A stretch of DNA of 7,611 bases from Deltaproteobacteria bacterium (GCA_021159445.1 JAGGRV010000019.1:1-7611); one strand, 5' to 3'; numbered from the stretch's first letter, positions 1 through 6,586 are shown. Numbers and translations: made by a program. Notes: a model not told the origin generated them from the letters alone.

Positions 1-100
1 TGCTTTGAAACCTGAAAAAGGCTGTTGGCTGTCAGGGGGGAAAGTGAATAATTACATTCAGGTGGATAGACTGAAGGTAGAAGGCTAATAGGGACAAATC

Positions 101-163
101 ATGCGTGATCACACAAAACTGCGGGCATTTGAGTTGGCTGACGAGATTGCAGTATTAGTTTAG
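101..163 (+). pseudogene. Relic of a four-helix-bundle (S23/IVP-type) protein gene
   Basis: An ATG at 101 opens a 20-codon frame beginning MRDHTKLRAFELADE and closed by TAG at 161-163. An AGGGA Shine-Dalgarno-like sequence ends 6 bases before the ATG. From memory of the family, this matches the N-terminus of the small four-helix-bundle proteins related to the 23S rRNA intervening-sequence protein, which start with MRD, then a K-L-x-x-(W/F)-E-x-A-x-E-like pattern, and continue with a V-Y-R/K segment. Here the TAG falls exactly where the Tyr codon would be expected, and the codons after it no longer resemble the family, whose members are usually about 115-130 residues. I read it as the 5' end of a gene that has lost its remainder by deletion. 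The alternative is a chance 20-residue peptide. No other gene is seen in 1-251. Confidence 0.55.
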
Positions 164-203
164 AGGATTCATCTCTGTTCGATCATTGCGAAATGCTTAA
201 AAT

Positions 204-231
204 CCTTCAGCCTTCAGCCTTCAGCCTTCAA
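204..231. repeat. Four tandem CCTTCAG heptamers
   Basis: Four consecutive 7-base units are visible at 204-210, 211-217, 218-224 and 225-231: three exact CCTTCAG and a final CCTTCAA. The array ends about 20 bases before the start codon of the PP-loop gene, and its copy number could vary by slippage. It also forms the right arm of the inverted repeat around the four-helix-bundle relic. Confidence 0.9.
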
Positions 232-242
232 CCTGAAAGGAT

Positions 243-246
243 GGAG
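243..246 (+). promoter_or_regulatory. Ribosome binding site choosing ATG 252
   Basis: GGAG at 243-246 sits 5 bases before ATG 252. It favours that codon over the in-frame GTG at 246, which overlaps the GGAG itself. The resulting N-terminus, MKQCIQC, places the first zinc-ribbon Cys pair right at the start, as expected for the family. Confidence 0.7.
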
Positions 247-251
247 TGCCC

Positions 252-1250
252 ATGAAACAATGCATACAGTGTATCCTTGATGAGAATTTTCCTGGAATCT
301 CCTTTGATGAAACCGGGCTGTGTTCTTTTTGCCGCCAGGCTGCTGATGAGCAGCGGCAACAGGCCCTTAAACAGGAATATGCCGGAAAATTTCAAAAGCT
401 TCTGGAGAAACGTCGCGGAAAGGGGCCATACGATGTTCTTATGGCCTATAGCGGAGGCAAAGACAGCACATATACGCTGGATATTTTTTGTAACACCTAT
501 GGGTTGAGGGTCCTGGCTTTTACTTTTGATAATGCCTTTATTTCTCCCTTTGCAGTTGAAAACATCAGTAGAATAACTGAAAAGCTGGCGGTGGATCATA
601 TCTCTTTCCGGCCGAATTTTGCCCTTATGCAAAAGATTTTTTCAGAAGCCGGAAAACGTGACTTTTTCCCGGACAAGGCCCTTGAGCGGGCAAGCTCAAT
701 ATGCACTTCCTGTATAGGATTTGTGAAATCTCTTATGCTAAAGACAGCCCTGGAAAAAGGTATCCCCTTTGTGGGCTTCGGCTGGTCACCCGGCCAGGCG
801 CCCATACAATCTTCTGTGATGCAGACCAATCCGAGGCTGGTGGCTATATCGCAAAAGAGCTTCTGGCCAAGGCTTGAGGCAGTGGCGGGACATGACCTCT
901 CAGCTTATTATCTCTCGGAAGCAGATCTCGCAAGACCTATTGATGAATATCCGGTTAACGTCCATCCATTTGCCTTTCATCCCTATAATGAAGGGGCAAT
1001 AAAGGCCCATATACTTTCTTTGGGCTGGAAAGAGACAGAGGATACAGATCCTAATTCTACTAATTGCCTGCTTAATGCCTTTGCCAATCAGGTCCATCTT
1101 GAGAGATGGGGTTTCCACCCTTATGCATGGGAGATAGCAGGTATAGTCCGTTCCGGCGGGTTATCCAGAGAGGAAGGTCTGGCAAAGGTAAGCGAACTTC
1201 CTAATCCTGTGCTTGTGTCACGTGTTAAGGAACGATTGGGTCTGTCTTAA
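252..1250 (+). CDS. PP-loop ATP pyrophosphatase, N-acetyl sugar amidotransferase-like
   Basis: This is a 332-residue cytoplasmic enzyme. Residues 4-27 form a Cys4 zinc-ribbon-like element (C4, C7, C24, C27) with the D-E-x-G-x-C spacing typical of N-acetyl sugar amidotransferases such as WbpG/PseA. The ATP pyrophosphatase P-loop SGGKDS is at 67-72. A second CxxC (C151, C154) lies mid-protein. Known PP-loop enzymes adenylate a carbonyl or nucleobase and replace it using ammonia or sulfur. The WbpG group converts a sugar acetamido group to an acetamidino group with ammonia from HisH/HisF-like partners, none of which are visible here. The extra CxxC also recalls tRNA-thiolation PP-loop proteins, so the substrate is open. 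The gene stops one base before the epimerase start and is probably cotranscribed with it, which favours a sugar-nucleotide or polysaccharide role. The domain call is secure; the substrate is inferred. Confidence 0.8.
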   Translation: MKQCIQCILDENFPGISFDETGLCSFCRQAADEQRQQALKQEYAGKFQKLLEKRRGKGPYDVLMAYSGGKDSTYTLDIFCNTYGLRVLAFTFDNAFISPFAVENISRITEKLAVDHISFRPNFALMQKIFSEAGKRDFFPDKALERASSICTSCIGFVKSLMLKTALEKGIPFVGFGWSPGQAPIQSSVMQTNPRLVAISQKSFWPRLEAVAGHDLSAYYLSEADLARPIDEYPVNVHPFAFHPYNEGAIKAHILSLGWKETEDTDPNSTNCLLNAFANQVHLERWGFHPYAWEIAGIVRSGGLSREEGLAKVSELPNPVLVSRVKERLGLS

Positions 1251-1251
1251 T

Positions 1252-2427
1252 ATGAAAATAATGACAATAGCAGGCGCCAGACCCAATTTTATGAAGATGG
1301 CCTCTATTGTTGAAGCCATCCGGCGTCACAACGGGGCCGGCAGTTCACCTGTAATCAAACACATTCTTGTGCACACAGGGCAACATTACGACGAAAGCCT
1401 GTCCAGGTGTTTCTTCGACGAACTTGGTCTCCCGCGTCCGGATGTAAACCTGGAGGTGGGATCCGGCTCACATGCCCAACAGACTGCTGAGATCATGCGG
1501 CGTTTCGAACCGGTACTTCTGGCTGAGTGTCCTGATGTGCTTATTGTGGTGGGGGATGTGAACTCCACTGTGGCCTGTGCTCTGGTAGCGGCCAAGATCC
1601 AATATCCTTTACAGAACCCAACTGATATAGAGCGTCCTCTCATTGTCCACGTTGAGGCAGGATTGCGATCAGGGGACCGCTCTATGCCGGAAGAGATAAA
1701 TCGTCTTCTGACCGATGCTTTAAGCGATGCCTTGTTTGTTACTGAGGAGGTGGCAGTTACCAACCTATTACGAGAAGGCATACCCAAGGAGAAAATCTTT
1801 TTAGTCGGAAACGTCATGATTGATACCCTGCACCGGCACCTGGAAAAGGCCCGAAGGTCTGAGATCAAAAAGATCCTTAAAATTAACGGTCGTTATGGCC
1901 TGATAACCCTGCACAGGCCAAGCAATGTGGATACCAAAGATGCCCTGGAGCCCTTGATCCGGTGCTTGCAAGAAATCAGCAAGGATTTGTTTCTTGTCCT
2001 TCCTTTACACCCAAGGACAAAGGCCAGTCTTAAGAGATTCGGATTACTGGAAGAATTCAATAATACCGAAGGGATCAGCCTAATCGACCCTTTGGGCTAT
2101 CTGGACTTTTTAAACCTTCTCGATTCGGCCACAATGGTATTAACTGATTCCGGTGGCATTCAGGAAGAGACAACAGCCCTGGGTGTGCCATGTATAACTC
2201 TCAGGGAAAATACCGAACGTCCGGTAACCATAACCATGGGTACTAATTATCTTGTAGGAACAGACCCTGCCGGGATTCTTGCCACTGCCATGGAGATTTT
2301 GTCTGGAAGAGGCAAAAGGGGGAAAATACCTCCATATTGGGACGGTCTTTCAGGTGAACGGATTGTGGCCAAGCTGGCAGATATATATAACGGAATCAAC
2401 TATGAGTTACATTCTACTGACGGTTGA
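1252..2427 (+). CDS. wecB: UDP-N-acetylglucosamine 2-epimerase, non-hydrolysing
   Basis: This 391-residue cytosolic enzyme interconverts UDP-GlcNAc and UDP-ManNAc to supply ManNAc-type sugars for surface polysaccharide. Family motifs are complete and in order: GARPN (8-12), TGQH (42-45), GDVNST (101-106), HVEAGLRS (133-140), PEEINR (146-151), a T-L-H-R-P-S-N block, an H-P-R-T block, DSGGIQEE (299-306) and RENTERP. The length is normal for the family. ATG 1252 was chosen because MKIMTIAGARPN is the conserved first beta strand. In-frame TTG 1213 would add 13 unconserved residues inside the upstream gene. No good Shine-Dalgarno lies directly before 1252, so translation is probably coupled to the PP-loop gene that stops at 1250. 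The 3' end overlaps the deacetylase. A paralogous epimerase with another UDP-HexNAc substrate is possible. Confidence 0.93.
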   Translation: MKIMTIAGARPNFMKMASIVEAIRRHNGAGSSPVIKHILVHTGQHYDESLSRCFFDELGLPRPDVNLEVGSGSHAQQTAEIMRRFEPVLLAECPDVLIVVGDVNSTVACALVAAKIQYPLQNPTDIERPLIVHVEAGLRSGDRSMPEEINRLLTDALSDALFVTEEVAVTNLLREGIPKEKIFLVGNVMIDTLHRHLEKARRSEIKKILKINGRYGLITLHRPSNVDTKDALEPLIRCLQEISKDLFLVLPLHPRTKASLKRFGLLEEFNNTEGISLIDPLGYLDFLNLLDSATMVLTDSGGIQEETTALGVPCITLRENTERPVTITMGTNYLVGTDPAGILATAMEILSGRGKRGKIPPYWDGLSGERIVAKLADIYNGINYELHSTDG

Positions 2428-3244
2428 TGTCGAGGATTGGTTCCAGGTAGAAAATCTACGTTCCCATTTCCCTTTTAACTCTTGGGATTCCTGCGAGTTC
2501 CGCGTCGAGGATAACACCCATGTCCTCCTTGATTTGTTAGACGATTTTCATATTTCAGCGACTTTCTTTGTGCTTGGTTGGATAGCTGAGCGTTGTCCTG
2601 GTCTTGTGAAGGAAATAAAGACTCGTGGCCATGAAGTGGCATCTCACGGATACGGCCATCAGCTTTGTTATGAACTTTCTTCCTCTGAACTCAAGAAAGA
2701 CCTTTATCGAAGTAAGTCCCTCCTTGAGGATATTATAGGTCAGCCTGTCCACGGCTATCGTGCCCCGAGCTTTTCCATAACCCGAGAACTTGTAGATCTT
2801 CTTAAAGAGTTCGGCTATCGCTATGATTCCAGCTACAATGATTTCTCCATGCACAGTCGATACGGGAAGATGAATAGTATTCAACAGCATTTCCCGAATG
2901 CAAGGTTGAATAGAGAAAATAGCTTTACAGAGCTACCGATAAGCAATCTGAAACTGGGCGGGAAAAGCATTCCCTGGGGCGGAGGCGGCTATTTTCGGTT
3001 ATGTCCGTTTTGGTTATTCAAACAGGGTGTAGTCCGGATTCTCCAACAGCAAGAATACTACCTGTTCTATTGCCATCCCTGGGAGTTTGATCCTGACCAG
3101 CCCAGAGTGGATGGTATGAGGATTGATCGGCGCTTCCGTCACTATGTGAATCTCGCTGAAACATCAGAAAGAATGAATAGTTTTTTGACCAGCTTTTCTC
3201 AGCATGAATTTATAACCTGTTCCCGGTTTTTGAACCTTGCATGA
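2402..3244 (+). CDS. XrtA-type polysaccharide deacetylase (NodB fold + DUF3473)
   Basis: This 280-residue protein is predicted to remove N-acetyl groups from an extracellular polysaccharide. Visible NodB motifs are TVDVEDWF (7-14, catalytic/metal Asp), the metal-binding SHGYGH (81-86, His82 and His86), RAPSFS (120-125) and a G-Y-x-Y-D-S-S block (138-144). The C-terminal part has the DUF3473 signature WGGGGYFR (192-199) and FYCHPWEFDP (222-231, catalytic-type His225). This combination is characteristic of deacetylases in XrtA/PEP-CTERM exopolysaccharide loci. There is no signal peptide, which is usual for this group. Start ATG 2402 is preceded by GGAA at 2392-2395 and gives the conserved MSYILLTVDVED start. 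The reading frame extends upstream to 2279, but that part lies inside the epimerase gene and is not conserved. No exosortase is visible in the window. Confidence 0.9.
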   Translation: MSYILLTVDVEDWFQVENLRSHFPFNSWDSCEFRVEDNTHVLLDLLDDFHISATFFVLGWIAERCPGLVKEIKTRGHEVASHGYGHQLCYELSSSELKKDLYRSKSLLEDIIGQPVHGYRAPSFSITRELVDLLKEFGYRYDSSYNDFSMHSRYGKMNSIQQHFPNARLNRENSFTELPISNLKLGGKSIPWGGGGYFRLCPFWLFKQGVVRILQQQEYYLFYCHPWEFDPDQPRVDGMRIDRRFRHYVNLAETSERMNSFLTSFSQHEFITCSRFLNLA

Positions 3245-3249
3245 CTCAC

Positions 3250-3290
3250 CGCCCACTCGCTGTGCTCGTTCGAGACACGGAGGACGCAAA
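3250..3290 (-). repeat. Reversed, diverged half copy of the dispersed hairpin repeat
   Basis: Read on the minus strand, this stretch begins TTTGCGTCCTCCGTGTCTC and ends GAGTGGGCG. That parallels the left half of the copy at 6497 (TCTGCGTCCTCTGCGGTCTC, ending GAACGGGCG), with an exact 9-base match (TGCGTCCTC) and similar spacing. It lies just after the deacetylase stop codon and points towards the full copy at 3311. It also contains a local hairpin, CTCG-TT-CGAG, at 3265-3274. Similarity was judged by eye only. Confidence 0.6.
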
Positions 3291-3310
3291 AAGGATTTTT
3301 AGCTTCATGG

Positions 3311-3402
3311 TTTCTCTGTGTTCTCTACGGTCTCTAGCGACTGAAAGGAGCGGGCGAGAGAAAAGAATGTCTCTCACAGAGACCGCAGAGAACGCAGAGA
3401 AA
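3311..3402. repeat. Dispersed long inverted repeat, copy A
   Basis: The arms 3313-3335 and 3378-3400 are reverse complements at 21 of 23 positions, and two more T-A pairs extend the stem outward. The 42-base loop contains an inner GAGAG/CTCTC stem (3356-3360 with 3371-3375). The same element recurs in the same orientation at 6497-6586. It shares the exact words CGGTCTCTAGCGACT and CGGGCGAGAGAAAA. The right arm ends 4 bases before the TTG start codon at 3407, so this element is the whole visible 5' region of that gene. Together with the reversed half copy it accounts for most of the 3245-3406 gap. No gene is seen there. Confidence 0.88.
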
Positions 3403-3406
3403 AACT

Positions 3407-4756
3407 TTGAATAACCTATCCCCAGCTATTTTCCATCTCGGCGCTGAAGACCAGGTAACCGGCTCATGCCATCTGTTAAGGGCCAATGGACTTAACATCA
3501 TGGTGGACTGCGGAGCTGCACAGGGCGGGGATTCCGTTCTTCCCATGAAAGACTGGCCTGTTTTGCCGTCAGAAGTGGATTACCTCTTTCTTACCCATGC
3601 CCATATCGATCATATCGGACGAGTACCGGAGATTGTTGGACAGGGTTTTAAGGGCGAAATAATTACCACATATCCTACAAAAGCGCTTCTTGGGCCGATG
3701 TTAAGGGATGCCATGGCCTTTTCTGCCATGTCAGAGGAACGGATCAGAGAACTGGAAAAAACCATCGATGATCTTTCCTGGGGTTTTGAATATCAGCAGG
3801 AATTCGATCTGAAAAATGGTGTAAAATTTACTCTCTATCGCGCAGGACACATACTCGGTTCATGTTTTATTCGTTTTGAGGGAAAAGACCCCGGGTGGTC
3901 GGTTATATTTTCAGGAGATCTCGGAGGAAAAAACAGACCAATTCTCTGTGACCCGGATGTGCCGGAACCATGTGATGTCTTGATTCTTGAATCTACTTAC
4001 GGGGACAAAATCCATGACAGTAAAAAGCAGAGGACAATGATACTGGGGACTGTCTTGGAGGGTGCGCTGAATGATGGAGGAAAGGTATTTATCCCAGCAT
4101 TTGCACTTGGTCGTACTCAGGAGCTGATCTATGAGATAGACAGGTTGTTTTCAGACCCACAATACAGTCAGAAATTCCCCGCGCTTAATCCAAAGTCTGC
4201 AATACCTGTAATTATAGATTCCCCCCTTGGACTGAAAGTTACAAAGATTTACTCAGGGCTCAGCGAGTATTGGGATATGGAGTCCAAAAACCTCCTTTAT
4301 CAAGGGGATCACCCTATTGATTTTGATCACCTTTACGCAGTAAGAGACTACAAAGACCATCAGAGGCTTATGGGTATGGGTGGCCCAGCCATCATAATCG
4401 CCGGCAGCGGCATGTGTACTGGTGGAAGAATTGTCGAACATCTAATAACCGGCCTTGAAGACCAGTTAAATGATGTCTTCTTTGTGGGGTATCAGGCGCA
4501 CGGAACACCGGGCCGGGATATCATGAAATATAGCAACCGGCCTGATGGATATGTCTATCTGGACGGGAGGAAGGTCTCCATTAAGGCAAAAATCCATTCC
4601 CTGAGTGGTTACTCTGCCCATGCAGATCAGAAAGGACTGGTTGAATGGGTGGAATCCATGCCCGAGAAACCAGGAAAGATAAAACTGGTTCACGGCGAAC
4701 CAAAAGCGCAGAGAGCTTTGGCTGAAGTGTTAGAGAGAAAAGGGTATATTTTATGA
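3407..4756 (+). CDS. Beta-CASP metallo-beta-lactamase RNase-like protein
   Basis: This 449-residue protein is predicted to be a zinc-dependent cytoplasmic ribonuclease of the bacterial CPSF-like (TTHA0252/YSH1-type) group. Metallo-beta-lactamase motifs: HAHIDH (64-69), AGHILGS (146-152, His148) and SGDLGG (169-174, Asp171). The beta-CASP insert runs roughly from 200 to 380, with LESTYG (194-199) before it and SGMCTGGR (334-341) within it. The C-terminal RMMBL segment has SAHAD (403-407) and LVHGEP (427-432), supplying His405 and His429. All expected metal ligands are present, so activity is likely. The start is an uncommon TTG at 3407 with no clear Shine-Dalgarno. It is supported because HLGAEDQVTGSCHLL (10-24) matches the conserved first strand, and no ATG or GTG precedes it in frame. 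Its stop overlaps the next gene's start as ATGA, implying translational coupling. The RNA target is unknown. Confidence 0.88.
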   Translation: MNNLSPAIFHLGAEDQVTGSCHLLRANGLNIMVDCGAAQGGDSVLPMKDWPVLPSEVDYLFLTHAHIDHIGRVPEIVGQGFKGEIITTYPTKALLGPMLRDAMAFSAMSEERIRELEKTIDDLSWGFEYQQEFDLKNGVKFTLYRAGHILGSCFIRFEGKDPGWSVIFSGDLGGKNRPILCDPDVPEPCDVLILESTYGDKIHDSKKQRTMILGTVLEGALNDGGKVFIPAFALGRTQELIYEIDRLFSDPQYSQKFPALNPKSAIPVIIDSPLGLKVTKIYSGLSEYWDMESKNLLYQGDHPIDFDHLYAVRDYKDHQRLMGMGGPAIIIAGSGMCTGGRIVEHLITGLEDQLNDVFFVGYQAHGTPGRDIMKYSNRPDGYVYLDGRKVSIKAKIHSLSGYSAHADQKGLVEWVESMPEKPGKIKLVHGEPKAQRALAEVLERKGYIL

Positions 4757-6477
4757 CCCAACAACTTATTCCACCACATGGTGGCAAATTACAGAATCTT
4801 ATGGTTTCTGCAGAACGGGCACAGGAACTGCGCCAGGCTGCGGTAGATTTGCCTTCCATTGATCTTACACAAAGGCAAGAGTGCGACCTTGAACTCTTGC
4901 TGAGCGGCGCTTTTTCGCCGCTTACCGGGTTCATGGGCCAGGATTCCTATGACAGCGTCCTTGATACTCTCTGTCTTCCTGACGGAACAGTCTGGCCCAT
5001 TCCGATTACTCTTGATATCCCGGAACGGGTGGCGAGGTCTCTCCAGGTTGTTGGACAGCAGGTAGCCCTTTGTGATCAGGAAGGGTTTATGCTGGCCGTC
5101 CTTACAGTTGATGAAGTATGGCAACCGGATAAGAAAAAAGAAGCCCGGAAAGTCTATGCTACGGATGAAACCTCACACCCTGGAGTAGCTCATCTTTTTG
5201 AGCACGCCGGACCATATTATGTGGGCGGCCGGGTCGAAGGACTCCACCTTCCCCTTCATTTTGACTACAAGACTTTACGTCTGACTCCATCTGAGATACG
5301 GGCCTATTTTAAGAAAGTCGGCTGGAGGCGGGTAGTGGCCTTTCAGACGCGCCGGCCCCTGCACAATGCCCACAAGGCATTGACCCTTCTGGCTGCTAAC
5401 GAGGCCCGAGCCAACATCCTCTTCCATCCGGTAGTTGGTTCCACAAGTCCGGGGGATATCGACCACTATGCCAGGGTCAGGTGCTATCAGGCCATTGCTC
5501 AGACATATCCCAAAGGTTCTATTTTTCTAAACCTTCTACCTTTAGCCATGCGTATGGCCGGGCCTCGGGAGGCCCTCTTGCAGGCCATTATCAATAAGAA
5601 CTATGGCTGCACCCATTTTATAGTTACACCCAATCACGCCGACCCATTTACTACCACTGAACGACCGGCCTACTATCCTCGCTTTGGAGCATTGGAGCTA
5701 TTAGAACAATTCGAGAAGGAGTGTGGGATAACCACTATTTCATTCAGCCGGATGGTCTATGTGGAGGAGAAGGCCCAATTTTTGTCGGAAGATGAGTGTC
5801 CTCCTGAAGTTGCGCCAAAGCACCTGACAGCTTCGGAATTACGTCGTCGCTTAGAGTACGGTCTTGAGATCCCGAGCTGGTTTTCCCCTCCGGAGGTGGT
5901 GTCTGAGCTAAGGCGGGCTTATCCTGCCCGTAGCAGTCAAGGTTTTACCGTATTTTTTACAGGTCTTTCAGGTTCAGGAAAGTCGACCATTGCCAAGATC
6001 CTGCTGACAAGATTTTTGGAAATGGGTGATAGACCTGTGACACTCCTTGATGGAGACATTGTACGCAAGCATCTTTCAAGTGAGTTAGGGTTTTCGGAGA
6101 AAGATCGTCACATAAATGTTATTCGAATTGGTTTTGTGGCAAGTGAGATAACAAAGAACCGTGGCATTGCCTTATGTGCTCCGATTGCTCCCTATGAGCG
6201 ATCAAGGCGACAGAACAGGGAGCTAATTTCCCAATATGGTGGTTACATCGAGGTCTATCTATCCACTTCTTTGGAAGTCTGTATGAAACGGGATCGCAAG
6301 GGGCTCTATGCCAAGGCCCTTGCCGGCAAAATAAAGGGGGTCACAGGAATTGATGATCCCTATGAAGAGCCAACTAATGCTGATGTAGTAATTGATACCA
6401 CAGACGCCGAACCAGAGGAGGTAGCTCAGGAGGTACTGTTTTGTCTCAAGAGTAAGGGGTATGTGGGTAAGATATAA
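4753..6477 (+). CDS. Sulfate adenylyltransferase/APS kinase fusion, altered ATPS motifs
   Basis: This is a 574-residue fusion. Residues about 1-390 are an ATP sulfurylase-like region (PUA-like N-terminus, then the nucleotidyltransferase fold). Residues about 395-574 are an APS kinase. Known bifunctional relatives make APS from sulfate and ATP, then PAPS. The kinase half looks intact: P-loop GLSGSGKST (404-412), DGD (433-435), an R-x-x-N-x-x-R-I-G-F block (452-461), and KGLYAKALAGKIKGVTGIDD (516-535). The residue matching the phosphoserine of E. coli CysC is Ala479, which is tolerated in the family. The sulfurylase half departs from consensus: QTRNPxHxxH reads QTRRPLHNAH (198-207), and the usual GRDHAG loop reads TPNHAD (292-297). 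The sulfurylase may therefore be impaired or altered. ATG 4753 overlaps the upstream stop; AAAAGGG lies 9 bases before it. No sulfotransferase is nearby. Confidence 0.88.
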   Translation: MTQQLIPPHGGKLQNLMVSAERAQELRQAAVDLPSIDLTQRQECDLELLLSGAFSPLTGFMGQDSYDSVLDTLCLPDGTVWPIPITLDIPERVARSLQVVGQQVALCDQEGFMLAVLTVDEVWQPDKKKEARKVYATDETSHPGVAHLFEHAGPYYVGGRVEGLHLPLHFDYKTLRLTPSEIRAYFKKVGWRRVVAFQTRRPLHNAHKALTLLAANEARANILFHPVVGSTSPGDIDHYARVRCYQAIAQTYPKGSIFLNLLPLAMRMAGPREALLQAIINKNYGCTHFIVTPNHADPFTTTERPAYYPRFGALELLEQFEKECGITTISFSRMVYVEEKAQFLSEDECPPEVAPKHLTASELRRRLEYGLEIPSWFSPPEVVSELRRAYPARSSQGFTVFFTGLSGSGKSTIAKILLTRFLEMGDRPVTLLDGDIVRKHLSSELGFSEKDRHINVIRIGFVASEITKNRGIALCAPIAPYERSRRQNRELISQYGGYIEVYLSTSLEVCMKRDRKGLYAKALAGKIKGVTGIDDPYEEPTNADVVIDTTDAEPEEVAQEVLFCLKSKGYVGKI

Positions 6478-6496
6478 TTTTAATTAGCCACAGATC

Positions 6497-6586
6497 TCTC
6501 TGCGTCCTCTGCGGTCTCTAGCGACTATAGGGAACGGGCGAGAGAAAAAAGAATATCTTTCACAGAGTACACAGAGCTCACGGAGA
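6497..6586. repeat. Dispersed long inverted repeat, copy B
   Basis: This is a second copy of the element at 3311-3402, in the same orientation and also between genes. The left arm 6497-6519 is close to copy A's left arm. The right arm 6564-6586 has diverged, so the arms now pair at only 16 of 23 positions before counting G-U pairs. The 44-base loop keeps AGCGACT and CGGGCGAGAGAAAA. It fills most of the 6478-6636 gap after the sulfurylase/kinase gene. No T-run follows the stem, so it does not look like an intrinsic terminator. Confidence 0.85.

Larger units (their letters stand above)
71..231. repeat. Inverted heptamer repeats bracketing a gene relic
   Basis: The 16 bases at 71-86 (CTGAAGGTAGAAGGCT) are the reverse complement of 209-224 (AGCCTTCAGCCTTCAG) at 14 of 16 positions. 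The right side is one register of a tandem CCTTCAG array. The two arms enclose the truncated four-helix-bundle reading frame at 101-163. A short direct repeat, AACCTGAAA followed by GG, occurs outside both arms at about 9-21 and 230-240. No transposase is present. The unit could be a decayed gene plus its flanking simple repeats, or a small non-autonomous repeat unit. The repeat itself is directly visible; its nature is not established. Confidence 0.55.

Noticed and set aside
2..88. Frame open from the left edge to TAA at 86-88, possibly the end of an upstream gene
   Set aside because: It has only 28 codons, ends inside the heptamer repeat arm and shows no recognisable motif. An open frame this short is expected by chance.
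204..231. CRISPR-like array
   Set aside because: Units are 7 bases and directly adjacent with no spacers, so this is a simple tandem repeat.
1213..1251. TTG 1213 or GTG 1222 as the epimerase start
   Set aside because: The added residues lie in the upstream gene and are not family-like; ATG 1252 starts exactly at the conserved first strand.
1386..1868. Long minus-strand open frame opposite the epimerase gene
   Set aside because: It is a 160-codon shadow of a confidently identified gene, with no recognisable motif and no separate promoter or ribosome binding site evidence.
2279..2401. Extended deacetylase start at 2279
   Set aside because: The 41 extra residues are the alternate frame of the epimerase gene and precede the conserved MSYILLTVDVED start.
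3260..3300. Hairpin at 3260-3280 followed by a T-run at 3296-3300 as an intrinsic terminator
   Set aside because: The T-run is about 15 bases beyond the stem and the stem contains a bulge. The region is better explained as a reversed half copy of the dispersed repeat.
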